A DNA stretch of 64,000 nt from Polytrichum commune (GCA_950295325.1 OX485809.1:16616001-16680000); one strand, 5' to 3'; shown: positions 22,480 to 35,294, counted from the first letter of the stretch. The notes: generated from the sequence alone by a model not told the origin. Numbers and translations are program-made.

Positions 22480-23290
22480 TCCGCGATAAGGGCCGAAATA
22501 AGTGGATGTTGTGACTTGCTCACATCAATTCTCCTTAATAGCCTTTTGGAGAGCTTTTGCGACCTCCTTGCATTTTTTCACCGTCCATGCCTCATCAAAT
22601 TTCTTCTTTGCTTGACGATCCAACATCCCTTATTTTTTCTCCTTCTTGTTTCTCCCTTTCTCTGCTTGTCCCTTGAGCTTGCTCCTCTCCATATCATTAT
22701 GCTTGACAACTTTCTTTGCCTCCGCCTCATCTGTCAACCTCACCTTGTTTTGCGAGGTATTCATCATTTGTCATGATCCAAGATTTGGAATAGTCAATGA
22801 TGGGTATGGATGTGATGATCCTCCGAGTGGTGGGCACCAATATCAATGGCAATGTGAGAAATTTTGCAATGTTTCTCATCTCGACACCTTGACCCTCAAC
22901 CTCCAATTCGGATGTCCCCCTTGTGTGATATATCCTCATCATCAATATTGACAAAGTAGTGACATGTATTTGGGCAATCATCCACATAATCAAGCCAACT
23001 TCCACAACCTCCTCCACCTTAACTTTGAGGCTCTAAATCTCCTTGTCCACTTGGGCATATGCTTCGTTAGGTTGCATCTTCCCATTCATAGCCGAGGGGT
23101 TGGGTGGCTATATGCCACTTGACTTGAAGCCCTTGGTTATGTTCTTCTATGTCAATGCCTTCCTTAACCCCCATAACACCCACCTCACCAAATTCTCTTC
23201 CTTTGCTCCCTTGCTCTTGTTGACCAAAGACCATATCCCTACATGCTTAGAATGCCAGAGCTTGATCTAATAGGTTGACACCAAGTTGGA
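22480..23290 (-). pseudogene. pogo/jerky-like DDE transposase, C-terminal part
   Basis: Reading from high to low coordinates on the minus strand, IWSLVNKSKGAKEENL is followed by LVRWVLWGLRKALT, NITKGFKSSGI, QPPNPSAMNGKM, later TTRRIITS and IIDYSKSWIMTNDEYLAK, then a lysine/arginine-rich tail. This order matches the end of the DDE_1 (pogo/jerky-type, Tc1/mariner superfamily) catalytic domain and its C-terminal extension. Stops and frameshifts separate the parts, and the catalytic DDE residues are not preserved in the window. An intact protein would cut and join transposon ends. The + strand frames in this area (22336-22776, 22646-22951) are shadows. Confidence 0.6.
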
Positions 23291-23634
23291 TGCTAGGAGA
23301 CGAGGGTTTTGGCACTCCCCTCTATGGAATTCAGCCATGGGCCCTTCGGGCTCCAATTGTTTGTTGGAATAAGTTGGCACCTAGGGGTACTTGATTGCAA
23401 TGCAAGTCATGTGGGAGCTCTTTCTATCTCCTCCAAATAGTCGTTGGTAAGAGGCATGCATTGATCAAAGCCAACCCTCCCCCAAATTTAGTCTCCTCTT
23501 AATTCACAATCACCCTCTCCTATACAATCACAACACTTTCACTTGCCTACACTCACATTCAAACTACATTGTGCAACACTTGGCCATGAGTGCCTTGGTC
23601 TCAGAGTCCCCGAGCCACATATGTCAAAGAATTT
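23291..23634. other. Unassigned flank of the transposase relic
   Basis: No further transposase motif was recognised here. Sequence of this kind may be the decayed catalytic core. Confidence 0.25.
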
Positions 23635-23642
23635 GCTCATCC

Positions 23643-23988
23643 CTCGGGGGGGGGGGGTAGTCATTGGTTGGAGTAGCAATATACGTGCGAACAAATGATA
23701 GGGTATTTTAAAAACATGGGGGTTAAAAATTATAAATGGACTTAAGAGTAATATAGGGTATCAAAAATGGCACTGGACATCTTTAAAGTACTATAGGGTA
23801 TGGAATAATAAGTAATTTGGAATTATAAGTAATGCAAGCCATTTTTCTATTAACCCAAAGTAGAAATTTACATAATGATAGCATGTGAAAAAAATAAAAA
23901 ATTGAAAGTAATACCCCCCTATGAAATAGTGGTTGTTCGCACCTATATCCTTAACTTTTCAACACACTGCCCCCCCCCCCCCCCCGAG
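23643..23988. mobile_element. hAT-like MITE 'CTCGGGG-poly(G)', copy 1, 346 bp
   Basis: It begins CTCGGGG in a long G run and ends with a C run plus CCCGAG. The 8-bp duplication GCTCATCC is exact at 23635-23642 and 23989-23996. The interior is nearly identical to the copy at 52216-52560 (for example TTGGTTGGAGTAGCAATATA), with only scattered differences. Non-coding. Confidence 0.92.
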
Positions 23989-23996
23989 GCTCATCC

Positions 23997-25019
23997 CCAA
24001 ACATCACCAAAGGCCTCAAATTGTGACAAGTGCAAAGTTAACGACGTACGTGGAGAAGCAAGTCCAACTTACATGTTGGTAGCAACAATGGCCGCATGGT
24101 TAGAGTCTCTCCAACCTCAACCTCTCTATGATCTCAAAGGTGTTGCAACTATAGTAGCAACAAGCCATCTGCCCCTACCTACAAATGCAATTGACTTCTC
24201 TGCAGTCCTCCAAACCTTGCTCCTCCAATTAACTTGGGTACTCTACAAAATACATTTTTTACTAAGAAGGTACATTTTGTTGCCTTGAGCCCAGGCTCAA
24301 AAGAAAGGATCCTCCTCATTGCCACTACTCACTTTGCCTCCCTATGTGAATTTGGTATCTTCGATCTTTTGGTCTCCGCCTCCAACATTAGGGTCTTCCT
24401 CATTTAAATCTTTGACCAAATCAATGTTGGGTAGGAGCCTCCACACCTTTGAGTCTATGTACTCAGAAGTTATCACACTTAGACTTCAACAGACTTAACC
24501 AATAAATGCATATTCCATGTGTGCTCTTGATCAAACTTTGGGATTAATGCTTCATTGTACTATCAATGACCTTAAATGGGTGAAAATCAACCTTATAGTG
24601 ACGGTGCATCCACCCATTTTTAGGGTGTGGCGACCTAGAAATTGTCCCACATTTGACCATGATGTACAATTGCCTATTTAAGGATTTGAATTTGAGTGTG
24701 GTGTAAGGAGTGTTCCACAAAAAGGTGAACAATACACTCATTTACTAAAATGTTCTAAGGTTGATTTTGTGGTGATTCTCACCCAACATTCCACCATTAG
24801 TGACCCAACTAGTAGAAGATAAAAGGTTCAATTTGTGACATGACTTTGCATATTTTAGTAGGTTGCATGTGATTTTATTTATGACTTTTTGGTAGGTTCT
24901 TGTTTGGCTATATAGCATAGTTGAATTCCATCCTAATTTTGCGCAGTTAAACTTTAATTGAAGCAAGAAGAAAATGATAGTTGCTCAACTTTGGTTACAA
25001 GGTACTTAAATAAAAATAA
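23997..25019. other. Unassigned
   Basis: A 137-codon plus frame (23875-24288) starts in the MITE and continues here without recognisable motifs. No other feature. Confidence 0.3.
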
Positions 25020-25557
25020 ATTTGATTTTAAACTACAGGAAGCTGAAAAAATTACTAGGATTGAAAGCACATCAGGATGGTTTCAAACTAGGTCATTCTC
25101 TAGAGTGCTAGAGTGCGGTAGCCTCTGTGAGATAGAGGCTAATGTCAACTTGATGGTCCAATTAAAAGAAAGACTTCAGGCTCCCTAGGACTACACTCTA
25201 AAATAATGATGATGGCTTATCTCTAATGGGCTTATGTAGGGAACATTCCAACACAAATTGTGCCTCGTTTCAACTGCATTATACGAGCAAAGTGGCACAG
25301 TCTAGTATGTCTAGAGATAGGGATGGTTGACCATCAACCAATTTCAATGGCTAATCTATGGCAATGATCTTGTGTCATGGTGGTGTCAATGGTTGCTTCA
25401 AGTACAATTCCCATTTGTTTTTAAGATTTTTTTTGAGATGGAGGTCACATGTTTTCTTCGCTGTGAGATGAAAAGAGTTGCACTCTTTAGCAAGAAAGGC
25501 ATGTTTTATATCATCATATGTTATTCTAAGTGTGGTTGGGTTGACATGGGTGCCCTA
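25020..25557 (-). pseudogene. LINE relic 3: zinc-knuckle and C-terminus
   Basis: The minus strand encodes, with frameshifts, YDDIKHAFLAKECNSFHL, then DTRLCHFA and NEAQFVLECSLHKPIRDK (a CxxC...HxxxC-like segment), then FNWTIKLT. This is the C-terminal region of the same LINE whose reverse transcriptase lies at 28112-28460. The two parts are separated by a hAT-like MITE at 25558-26952. Confidence 0.6.
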
Positions 25558-25757
25558 CTCGGGGGGTTCACTGGCAAAAATTGTAGAACAACGTGCGATA
25601 AAAAATAGGGTCCTATTCATTGTAGATAAATTTTGTAAAAAATGTACATGTAAAATAAGGGATTTTAAAATAGTGAAACATGTTTACATGTAAAATACCA
25701 TCACCTTATAATCTTTTCTGCAAGGTAAATAACCACCCCAATAAATAGGTCCCGAAC

Positions 25758-26906
25758 TGTGAGGCCAAACCACCCACCCTTATGCGTCCTAGTCCGGGTG
25801 AGGGCATGGGGATCACATGCATGTTCATATAACTCCCTCTTCCCAACTTCATAAAAATCCATTACATTTCCCATCAATCATTGCACACCAATTTATTCCA
25901 TAACACGAGTACAAGCATTGAAAAATGCTCTTCTCTATTTATTCCCTTCCTCCTACACTGATTCACAACCCCACACTCAATTCCCTACTAAAGCTTATTC
26001 CCCTAAGCCACCCTCTAATTTGTGTGAAGCCAAACTACCCTAACTCACTAATGATTTGAACTCCTAGTTAAATCTTCCCCCCCTTTCTAATTAAGTAACC
26101 CCCATAATAAGTGATCTTAGCCTTTTCCCATACCTGGCCGGCTCACAACCGGTTCCATACCCGGCCTCCTACCCGGTCTTAGGACCAGCAGCTCCTCCTT
26201 AATCCCAGTCCGAATGGAACCAGCAGCTCCTCCTTAATCCCAATCCGAATGGAACCAGCAACTACTCCTTAATCCCAGTCCGAATGGACCAGCAGCTCCT
26301 CCTTAATCCCAGTCCGAATGGAACCAGCAGCTACTCCTTAATCCCAGTCCGAATGGACCAGCATCTCCTCCTTAATCCCAGTCCGAATGGAACCAGCAGC
26401 TACTCCTTAATCCCAGCAGTCCCCTACCTAATTCCACTAAGTCCCCTACCTAATTCTCGCATTTTTCCGAGCTCTAAGAGCTCAACCTCCTAGAGAGAGA
26501 GAGAGAGAGAGAGAGAGGTGAAGAAGAGAAGAGAAAGAGAGGTGAGAGAGAAAAAGGAGGAGGGCACCCAAAACCACAAACCCCTTAAACCCTCTCCTAC
26601 TTAGTAGGACCTTATCCTATCCACTAAACCCTCACCCCCTAAACCAACAAGATAGATCCTAATTCAAACACTTAAACCCAAGGACCTTCCCTTTGCTTCA
26701 TCAAACACTACTCACTTAACCAAAACACTCCCCAATGCCACTAAGCTTCTAATTAACCACACATAATAAGCCTAAGGCCTAAAACACAACTCCACACCAA
26801 GCCTCACTCTTTTTAATACTTTTAATTGTTTCAATAACAACTTCAAATGCAATTCTAAGTAAATTCTAAACATAAAACAAATATGAGCAACCATTTTGGG
26901 CTCATA
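25758..26906 (-). mobile_element. LTR-like family X, copy 2
   Basis: It starts TGTGAGGCCAAACCACCC and ends TTTTGGGCTCATA. The duplication CGAAC is exact at 25753-25757 and 26907-26911. In minus orientation it has a TATA-like motif (inverse of CACTCTTTTTAATA, near 26807), a GA-rich tract (26491-26560), a 35-bp minisatellite and AATAAA (inverse of TTTATT at 25892). No coding region. Confidence 0.9.
26182..26415. repeat. Copy 2 minisatellite, 35-bp units x ~7
   Basis: The unit ACCAGCAGCTCCTCC...CCGAATGGA repeats at 26185, 26219, 26254, 26287, 26322, 26356 and 26391. Variation between units is low (CTCC versus ACTCC). Confidence 0.92.
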
Positions 26907-26960
26907 CGAACGCACGTGTATGCAAAATATAAGAGGGAGTGAACCCCCCGAGGTGCCCTA

Positions 26961-29250
26961 TCAGAGGGATCCCATGATGTCTTCCACATGGTTGTCAATT
27001 TGTGCCAAGTTTTAAATCCATGTTCGGACAAGTGTCGGGAAAGTGAGGTTGCTTTACTCAGTAACCAAAAAGGGGATACATGGGCAAGCCATTGTTGAAA
27101 GCTATTCTATGAGAAGTTCTCCAAATTTGGCCAATAAAAAATGATAGGTAGTCGAAGAACACACTTTGATGTGTCACATGCATCTTCATGCCCTTCTTGA
27201 AAACCTTCCAATGAAGTTTTTTCAAGTCGCCTTCCCAAATTTTAGTGTCATGTGTGAAAGTTGGAAACACCAAAACCTTAAATAAGGTAGATAGGGCTAA
27301 TGTGAACACCTTCAGCTATATGGAATCATCCCAACTGATGATTTCAAGCATAAGAAGCTTGAGCAGGTTAGCAATTGTGAATCAAGACCAAAGAATTTGA
27401 AATCTTTGAAATCAAAGTTAAGGAAGGTGTTGATCTAGGCTTCAAAATCGAATATTCTCTACTTTCCAATCTTGTGGGAACTATTTTATTGTTCAATATG
27501 GTATAAGTGGAGGACATCATTAGTAGATTCTACTTGGGTTATTTGCCAATGAAAACCAAGTTAAATGCCAATATTAGTTGTGCCATGATTCTTAAATGAT
27601 CACATGTAAGATAAAATGTTGCCAAACCCACAATACAAGTTGGTCAATACAACACAACCAAATGTTGCCTTCTAATTTGCCGGCCTCGCACACAAAAATC
27701 AAGCATGCCATAGCATGGTGGATAGCATTCCTAATTATGGAGGATGATGAGTGTAGTTTGACTTTTGCAAAGGTGATTAACCCAAACATCATCAAGGCAG
27801 TGGCTAAATCGCCATGTATTACTCACCCACTGAATTACAATGATTATAATGTTGATTAGGAGCCAAAAATAGGTGTCCAATTGAGCTAACCTAATTAGCT
27901 TCATTTACGTTAGATGGGACTTGAGTTCCCACTATGTGACTCCCACTGTTGTTTTTTTCCTTGAAGTGCCCATCAAGGCTTTCATACCTATGATTCTTAG
28001 CCTTTTACTACATGGCTCAAGGTAATTATGTGAATAAGAATCACTCCCAAGGTATTTGTATTCATGGGTTATCTCAATTGGGTCCTTGTCTAAGTAAAAT
28101 GCCTCTTGGTTTTATTCCCTTTTGTTGCGGCCAAATATCACAATTTTAGTCTTAAAATAAATTGACTTCAAGGCTAAAGAAGTGCAAAACTCATATAGCT
28201 TGTTCAAAAGCCTTTGTAGGCCTACTCTGAATTTACAAAGTAGAACAACATTGTCAGCATAAAGAAGAATGGCAACCATTGTGTTAAATAAACATAGAAA
28301 ATCTTTGTCAATCTTGTCCAAATGTTTAACAAGTTCATTAATGTACAAGCCAAATAATGTGGGAGAAAATTGACATCCTTGTTTAACACCCATGTTGGAC
28401 ATTGCTTCACGGTGTGTGTCGCCATTTATTTGAACTTTTGCATAGATTGTGGTGTACATGGCTTTTACGACAAGTTATACATGAGGTGGTACACCTAATC
28501 ATTGAAGGCATGCCCAAAGCTTGTCACGTGGAATTGTATTAAAAGCTTTTTGAAATCAACTAAACAAAAATACAGACATCAACCTTCAAATATTTCGTGC
28601 TTAATAAAAGTACATAAATTAAGAATGTAGTCCAAAAGTGGATCTACCCTACTGGAAACTTGTTTGTCCTCTCACTCTAACCCCTTTCAATTCCTTCCAT
28701 CAATTAATTGTTTTCCCTAGAATAGAGCCATAAAGTTGCCGAACACTATTCCTAGTATTATGGTCCTATAGTTCCCAAGGCTATGTCTTTCACTTGATTT
28801 GAAGATCATTTGATTGATGTTGATAGTCCATGAAGCCAGGAAACGCCCTTTAGCCACCATAATAAATAGCAATGTGATTGATTCACACAAATCATTTGCA
28901 TCTCATTTTAAAAACTTTGGTTTTAACCCATGGATATCACTAGCCTTATGATTTGCTAAACCTTTCATACGGGCTCATATTTCCCATATTGTAATAACAC
29001 CACGAAGTTGAATGCTTAGAACAAAATGATCAAAGATACTTTGTCTTTGGGCGTATAATTTTGTGCAATAATCTATTGCTTCTTGTGATGTAAATTGGGG
29101 GGATCGAATCATATTTTTCTTCAAAGCTCTTCCAAAATAATATTGGGTCACTTTGAGTAGAAGAGGTACAATGTTATGTCTAACTAGTGTGGCCCTCATT
29201 AATTTTAAAGTACTTGTTCAGTTAACATTAACAATTTATAGTACTTGTTT
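26961..29250 (-). pseudogene. LINE relic 3: reverse transcriptase and flanks
   Basis: A 115-codon minus frame at 28112-28459 contains GVKQGCQFSPTLFGLYI and LLYADNVVLL, the fingers/palm motifs of LINE reverse transcriptase. The catalytic YADD is changed to YADN, so it is inactive. Upstream on the minus strand, fragments include FKKAFNTIPRDKLW and, at 29199-28975, YYFGRALKKNM and SQEAIDYCTKLYAQ. Downstream, 27309-27058 encodes IWEGDLKKLHWKVFKKGMK, typical of the region after the RT. The coding order then continues across the MITE into 25557-25020. Reverse transcriptase copies LINE RNA at a nicked target. Stops and frameshifts are many. Confidence 0.75.
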
Positions 29251-32190
29251 TTCCTTGAATTTCATCAAAATATGTAGACGAAAAAAAAACCCACGCTAAA
29301 ATTTCACACTGGAAATTACAATGGGCCACTTCAAATTATTATAAAAAATATGTGCGTAATTGGAAATTAGGGTGGCCCACACTAATTAGACAAAGCATTG
29401 TAGTTCTTTTTGTTTGTGCTCCAAGCAAGAGCATTCCATGTACCATATCATCATGTGGTACTTTTTGAAAGCCATTTCTGAAACCTATCTTCTCTAAAAA
29501 GCCATTTCGAGAGTTTAACACTATATGAAAGTTTTGTCAAGACTCTCAAAAACTGCTATCAAACCATGTGTTAGATGGTATGCCTTGTTGTTTGCCACCT
29601 GACATTTTAGGTTGGGTTGTGCGTAGTATCAAGTGTAACCATGCTTGATGGTGGTCATCTAATAAAGCGTAAGTCTCGCATGTGTGAAGAATTTTTAATT
29701 TTTCTTATTCAAATGTGCAACATGTTTTTAAAATAAACTTTGACCTCCCTCTAAAACTCAAACACGATGCATCATGGTACCCCTTTTCCGCCTTTCATCC
29801 CTTGTGATGTTTAGGGGTTGATCTCTTCAAGCAACTTGAATGGACATCATTATATCATCACACACCTCAAACCGTTGACGCATTTGCATGATAGAACAAC
29901 GGAGCACTCTTATACGAGGATCAAGAACACCATCTTATACACGTAATATTGTACTCCTTCAAATCACGGAAGACCTACATGATAGGTCGACATGCAAGTG
30001 ATGCAGATATGCTATGAGAAGATAAGCATTCCATGAACGCAAACTCAAGTGCTTACTATCCCCACTCACTCACCGTTTTCTTTTTTATACCAACCCGAAA
30101 ACCCGACAAAGGAGGTTAACCGTTTAAGGCAAAGAACCTTTCTTTCACGCCAAGCTAAACATTGACGTTCACACATCTTTTGGTTTTTTTTTTTTTACCA
30201 ACCCGCACTATTACCTAGATGCACACATGGTTGGGTAGTTTGTCACCTTTGGGCCCTCTCTCGCACTTTGGAGGTACTATGTAGTACAACCGCATACATA
30301 GAGGTTATAATGTAGTACTTCATCACCCCGGATGTACTTAGAGCTTTGGTCCCCACACCCAACTCCTTCCCCTCCAGCCCAAAAACAACATAAGGTAGGT
30401 GGCGCTAAAACCATCCCCTTGAAACGACGAGTGCAAATTATTAATATTGAATTGGTCAAGTTTTTAGATGCATCTTGTTAGCAATCAAAAAGGGAGGTAC
30501 AAATGCACCATATGCCTTATTTGAACTCCGTATGCAAAGTTGCAAGGGTTCTAAGTAGCATTGGTAGATGACCCACAACCATCACACAAACAACAATGGA
30601 CATTTGAGACCACCCACACATGTAGACAACAATTACTTTCAAAGCATAATTAATATGACACCATAATTAGCTACGATGGCATAAAATGGACTCAATGCAA
30701 CACAATTTGAAGATATAAATTACAAACGTTTGAGAGGGGCCATATGTTATTTTGTATGATGAACAAGATAAATGTTCCAATGTTGGATTGGCTTCAATAT
30801 TGCCCAATACTACTTGAATGTATAAAATATCAATCATCCATTTTATTTTTGATACCAAAAGGGTATGGCGTTTGAGAATTTGTTATTTTTACAATTCAAA
30901 ACTTCTATATAACATACAATACCTTCATACTTGCATAAGACCCCCTTGTATCAATATGGTGTTAAAGATGATATTGACATAGCTTTTGACTCAGGTATGC
31001 AAAGATTCTTTCACATTTTGGTACCCACCAAGTAAAATTATGCATGGATACCATGCATTTACCTATTAACTATTGTAACATTGATATGATTGTATGCAAC
31101 AACTTCCTTGGGACCGATTTACACTACATCATGTTTCCCATGTCTCACTTTCTTCAAGTTGTTGTTGGTGGAGAGCAAAATCATGCTCAAAATATTTGTA
31201 ACACTAGATCACAAATTCTAAGTCTCGACATCCTACTATTATCGGCAAAGAAGTTGGGACTTTGCCTTTAAATTGGGTTGGCCCAAAAGTGGTGACCCAA
31301 CTCCAATACTAAATCTTGATCTTAAATAAATAAATAAATCATTAGGATAATCAAGCACATGACCATCAAAGGCCTAAATGTTCCAAATAGACTTTGAGCT
31401 TCAAATGGAAAAAAAATGCTTAAAATAGGTGATCCTAAATGGGATATTTGTTCCAAACATAGCTATTGAAATTCTTTATCACTTTTAAAACCTTGATCCG
31501 AAATGCCTTATGAAGTTTCACATATACCATGATGACAATTCTACAACTTGAAAACATATAGTGCCATTTCTTATCACTCTAATGGTATATATGATTGGAA
31601 ACACTCATATATTCAGAAAAAATATATTCAAAACAATGATATTGTGGGTTATAATGACTATTTGAAATTCGGGATGATTGAAGTCATTCTTCCCAAGATT
31701 TTAGCCACATGGGATACTATGATGGTGCATTACAACTCCTCTTTTGCAACATTTCTTGTGAGAACTATAAGAACATACTTTTAAACACATCTTAGAATGT
31801 TGAATACCCTCTTCCTTCCCCCAACCCCATCCTACATAGATCAAAATGTGATGGGCACCCTGACACACACATTAAAACATCCTCTACACATGAACCCCAA
31901 AAGCAACTAGTTCACAAATGCACTTATACTTGGACACTGCCATGTTACACTTTGTCAATCGCTTATTGCAAATTTTTAATGCCAACAATGACATGTCCAA
32001 AATCATGATGTGGGGGATATATTCTCTTCTTTTAATCATACCTCTAAAACTATGAAAGAATGCATGTCAAAATTCAAGGGGTCTAGTGGAAAGGTTTACC
32101 CTTCATCCTGTGGCACTTCAAGTCTTGTGAAATGCGTTTCCTCCCATTCTTTATTCACTCTAGCTCCCATGAAATCATGGGACTTTGACC
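29251..32190. other. Unassigned, ~2.9 kb
   Basis: AT-rich DNA with short frames on both strands, none with recognisable motifs. The left part may be the decayed 5' half of LINE relic 3. I see no tRNA, MITE border or tandem array. Confidence 0.3.
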
Positions 32191-32700
32191 TCTAAGGATG
32201 GGTTACATTAGGATCCAGATCCAAAACATCCCTTCAATGGACCTCATTTTTGTACTAAATATTGGTTTCTCACACTAGGAAAAATATTCTCTCGGGTGAG
32301 GATTGGCGAGATCTGGCAAGAATGTGATGCCACATTAATGCCACTTCATTTTTTTCATGCCTTGAATTTGGACCCTATTGTAAACTCCTTGGGCCAAATT
32401 TTTTGCTCTTAACCAGTAAGAGCACTCCGTTTTAGAGTTTTTTTTTTTTTTTTTCCCATGTCTTGGACCATAATGCAAGCCCGCCCTAAAGGCAAACTTC
32501 CATGTATCGACCGTTATGTTGAAGCAAAAAAGAGTTTTCAAACAAAATATGGTGAAGCTTTTGCCAACATCTTCAAGTATCTTTTTGGCCCAGCACTTCC
32601 ATGCATAGTAGAGTAGCCAAAATGTGAGATAGTAGATTTGTGTGGTGTCTAACAAGTGCAAGTTGGAGCGTGGTCGTCATCACACCTACCCACTTTGAAT
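32190..32700. repeat. Dispersed repeat R2, copy 1, with T run
   Basis: The phrase CAATGGACCT...GTGATGCCACATTA also appears at 41050-41190, 41338-41490 and 44400-44540 in diverged form. A run of 18 T lies at about 32439-32456. The minus frame 32335-32661 (108 codons) crosses it and has no recognisable motif. Confidence 0.45.
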
Positions 32701-33229
32701 GTTACATGGTTAAATTTGATTGAATTCTTTTTTGTCTTGAGATGTGTTAGAGACATGACCTCTGGAACTTTCTAGTTCCTTTTACTTTAGAGGTTGTTGT
32801 TACTTTAGATTTTGTGTTTACTTTAGATTAGGCAAACCCTTTTAGTTTATACTAGGTATATATAGGTGTTGAGCTTGAAGAGTTCTTCAGTGTCAACAAC
32901 ACATCTCTTGGAGCTTTTGCTCACCCGTCTTGTTGTTTGTGAGCCCAAGATTGAGCCCACATTCCTTGTTAATCCTTAAATTTATTAAAACTAAGACTCG
33001 GGTTTGCAGTCAGCCCTTTTAGGACATAAGATTAGTGCGAGCCTCGGGCTTGAGTTAGAATTAAGTTGAAGGGTTAGAGCTTTGGTGTTGGAGGATTAGT
33101 GGGGATTAGTCAAGTTGATTAGTTAGGGGGAATTAATTAAGTCGGTTAATTAGGCTTGTATGAATTGAGGGATGTATGAGCTGGGGTAAGTGAGGGAATT
33201 AGGATCTTCACTGCCCATTTAAGGGTGTC

Positions 33230-34010
33230 ACACAGTGGGGATCAGATTACCTTTTCAAGAATTAAGGGCCAGGAGAGCACGGGAAGACCAGGGGGTTCGG
33301 GACACGTGCCTTCGGCCGAACAGGGGAGCTCCCTCGGGGATCAGAGACGAGAAGAGCTGCGGTGCGGCTCTGGAGAGGAATGGATGGCTGGTGAGACCAG
33401 CAACTATACGAGGAATGCGGAAGGGGTAGAAACAACTGGCATAATATTGAGGGGATCGCAACTACCTGGGCTACCACCAGGATGAGGAGGAAAGGCATTA
33501 TGGGTGAATTCGGGTGTGACTGAATACAGGAAGAACTAAGGATCGGCTTGGACAGCCGCCTGGAATGTGGAACCAGATCGAGGGAGAGGCGCATCAAGGA
33601 TTGGAGAGCGCACTTGAAGGTTGAATGTGGGCAGTGCAGATTGGCGAGTGAAGGATTGGGCGCCGGATAAAGGGTGGCAAGGAGAGTGTGTGTGTGTGTG
33701 TGTGGGGGGGCGTATGGGTTGGCATTGCGCCTGGGATGCAGTGAGAAGGACAGGGGGTGGACAGTAGAGAATACCTCGGATGAAGGTGGCGATCGATGCA
33801 ACCAGGAAGGGGCTCCAGGGGAGCGACACAGCAGCTGGGTGCAAGGCAGGGCCCAAGGGGGTTGAGCTGTGAGGGGCCGCAGTCAGGTGACCAATAGCCG
33901 TTGCCCGAAGTGCGAGGGGACAACATCCCCTGAGACTGCCGCTGCAAGGGAGGGTATCCAGCTGGGGCCACCTAGGACACTGAAGGGGAATTCCTAAGTG
34001 AGATGCGTTG
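33230..34010. other. GC-rich middle of copy 6
   Basis: GC content here is much higher than in the surroundings, with a (GT)n tract at 33687-33703. Overlapping frames on both strands (up to 179 codons, 33262-33801 minus) are a result of the composition. No domain is recognised. The segment occupies the place where other copies have a minisatellite. Confidence 0.5.
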
Positions 34011-34223
34011 GATTGGGCTGGCTGGAGCATACTTTGAGCATAGGCATGACAGTGGACTTAGAAGCGTGAATAGTTTAGGGATAGACATTAGATCTAATTA
34101 AAAAGGGGTGTTAGGATGTATTGGAGATTTGGGTTTGTGCCCATGAGCATTGTTCATGTATTTAAAAGCATTTTTTTAATGCTAGTAATTGTGTCATTTC
34201 TTAGAATAAGCATTGAGGGTGAC

Positions 34224-35294
34224 TGTGAGGCCAAACCACCCACCCTTATGCGTCGTAGTCCGGGTGAGGGCATGGAACTCACATTGATCCCTATGTCATT
34301 CTCAACGTCACATGGTCGAGCTCCACCGCATTACACATTGATGTGGACACACTAGTTTCTTTATAACATGAGTACGAGCATTGAAAAATGCTCCTCTCCT
34401 TTATTGCACTCTTCCACACAAGCTCACAAAACCACACAAAATCCCTCACCTAAGATTCACTCCCTACTTTCACCACATTACATTGAGTGGCTCCCTAATC
34501 CTCCACTAACCCCATTTACTAGCCTAATCCCTTGTTTTCACCCTAGCCAACCCTTCCACCATGTAATGTAGTACTAATACTAACCCCCCCTCTACACTAA
34601 TTAAGGTCAGCCGCGGTTCCCTAAGCACAAAATTACGTTGTTCGGCTCTGGGATTCTGCCCGTCATCGCCCGTCACCGGGCAGGCAGTCGGCCACTGAGT
34701 TGCACTCTTTGCTGTCTAGCCACCGAGCTCAGCTCTTTGCTGTTCGGCCACCGAGCTCACTCTTTGTTGTCTAGCCACCGAGCTTCCGCTCTTCGGAGCC
34801 TGGCCACCAAGCTTCGGCCCTTCGCCTTCTCATTTTGGCAACTCTAACAGGAACAACCACCACACAAAAAACCAGCAACTTTCCTCTTTCTCACCGCATT
34901 TCTCCACCCCCTTAGGAATCCGAACCAAGCTTATCCATAAATCACCCTTCAAACCTTAAAACCGACACACTAAAGCCCTAATGCGAACATTAACCCCGAA
35001 CCCTTTGTGGGCAAGCTCCACGCCCAATTCGGACACCTATCCCGGCCTTAAGCCCAAGCTCACATCCCCTTTCCCAATAACAAAAGTACTAACTACCATT
35101 ACTCTAACTAAAACTAATTAACACTAACCCTCTCCCAACACACAAATGACGTAAATCACTTGTTAACCCAAAAACACACTAAACCCAAGGGTTACACTCT
35201 TTTTAGTTTGAAATAGCAAGCACAATAGAAAAAAGACCAACTCCTAATAACTTTTGAAGTTAACCACACATGTGGGCACCATTTTGGGCTCATA
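34224..35294 (-). mobile_element. LTR-like family X, copy 3 (nested in copy 6)
   Basis: It starts TGTGAGGCCAAACCACCC and ends TTTTGGGCTCATA, with the exact duplication GTGAC at 34219-34223 and 35295-35299. In minus orientation the TATA-like motif lies near 35193 (inverse of ACTCTTTTTAG), and a 28-31-bp array is at 34688-34815. It shares with copy 1 the hairpin CCCGTCATCGCCCGTCACC next to the array. It lies near the 3' end of copy 6, in inverse orientation. Confidence 0.9.
34688..34815. repeat. Copy 3 minisatellite, 28-31-bp units x ~5
   Basis: Units begin GCCACCGAGCT and continue CTCTTTGCTGTC. Unit length varies and the last units are more diverged (TTCCGCTCTTCGGAG). Confidence 0.8.

Larger units (their letters stand above)
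25558..26952. mobile_element. hAT-like MITE 'CTCGGGGGG', copy 2 (interrupted)
   Basis: It starts CTCGGGGGGTTCACT and ends AGTGAACCCCCCGAG, with the exact 8-bp duplication GTGCCCTA at 25550-25557 and 26953-26960. Without its insert it is 241 bp and aligns in inverse orientation with 5481-5766. LTR-like copy 2 sits inside it at 25758-26906. The MITE itself sits in the LINE. Confidence 0.92.

Noticed and set aside
26182-26415. Regular 35-bp repeats resembling a CRISPR array
   Set aside because: The units are directly adjacent, with no unique spacers, and lie inside an LTR-like element in eukaryotic DNA.
33262-34030. Overlapping 125-179-codon minus frames, proline/serine/histidine-rich
   Set aside because: Explained by high GC content inside copy 6; four frames are open at once and no domain is visible.
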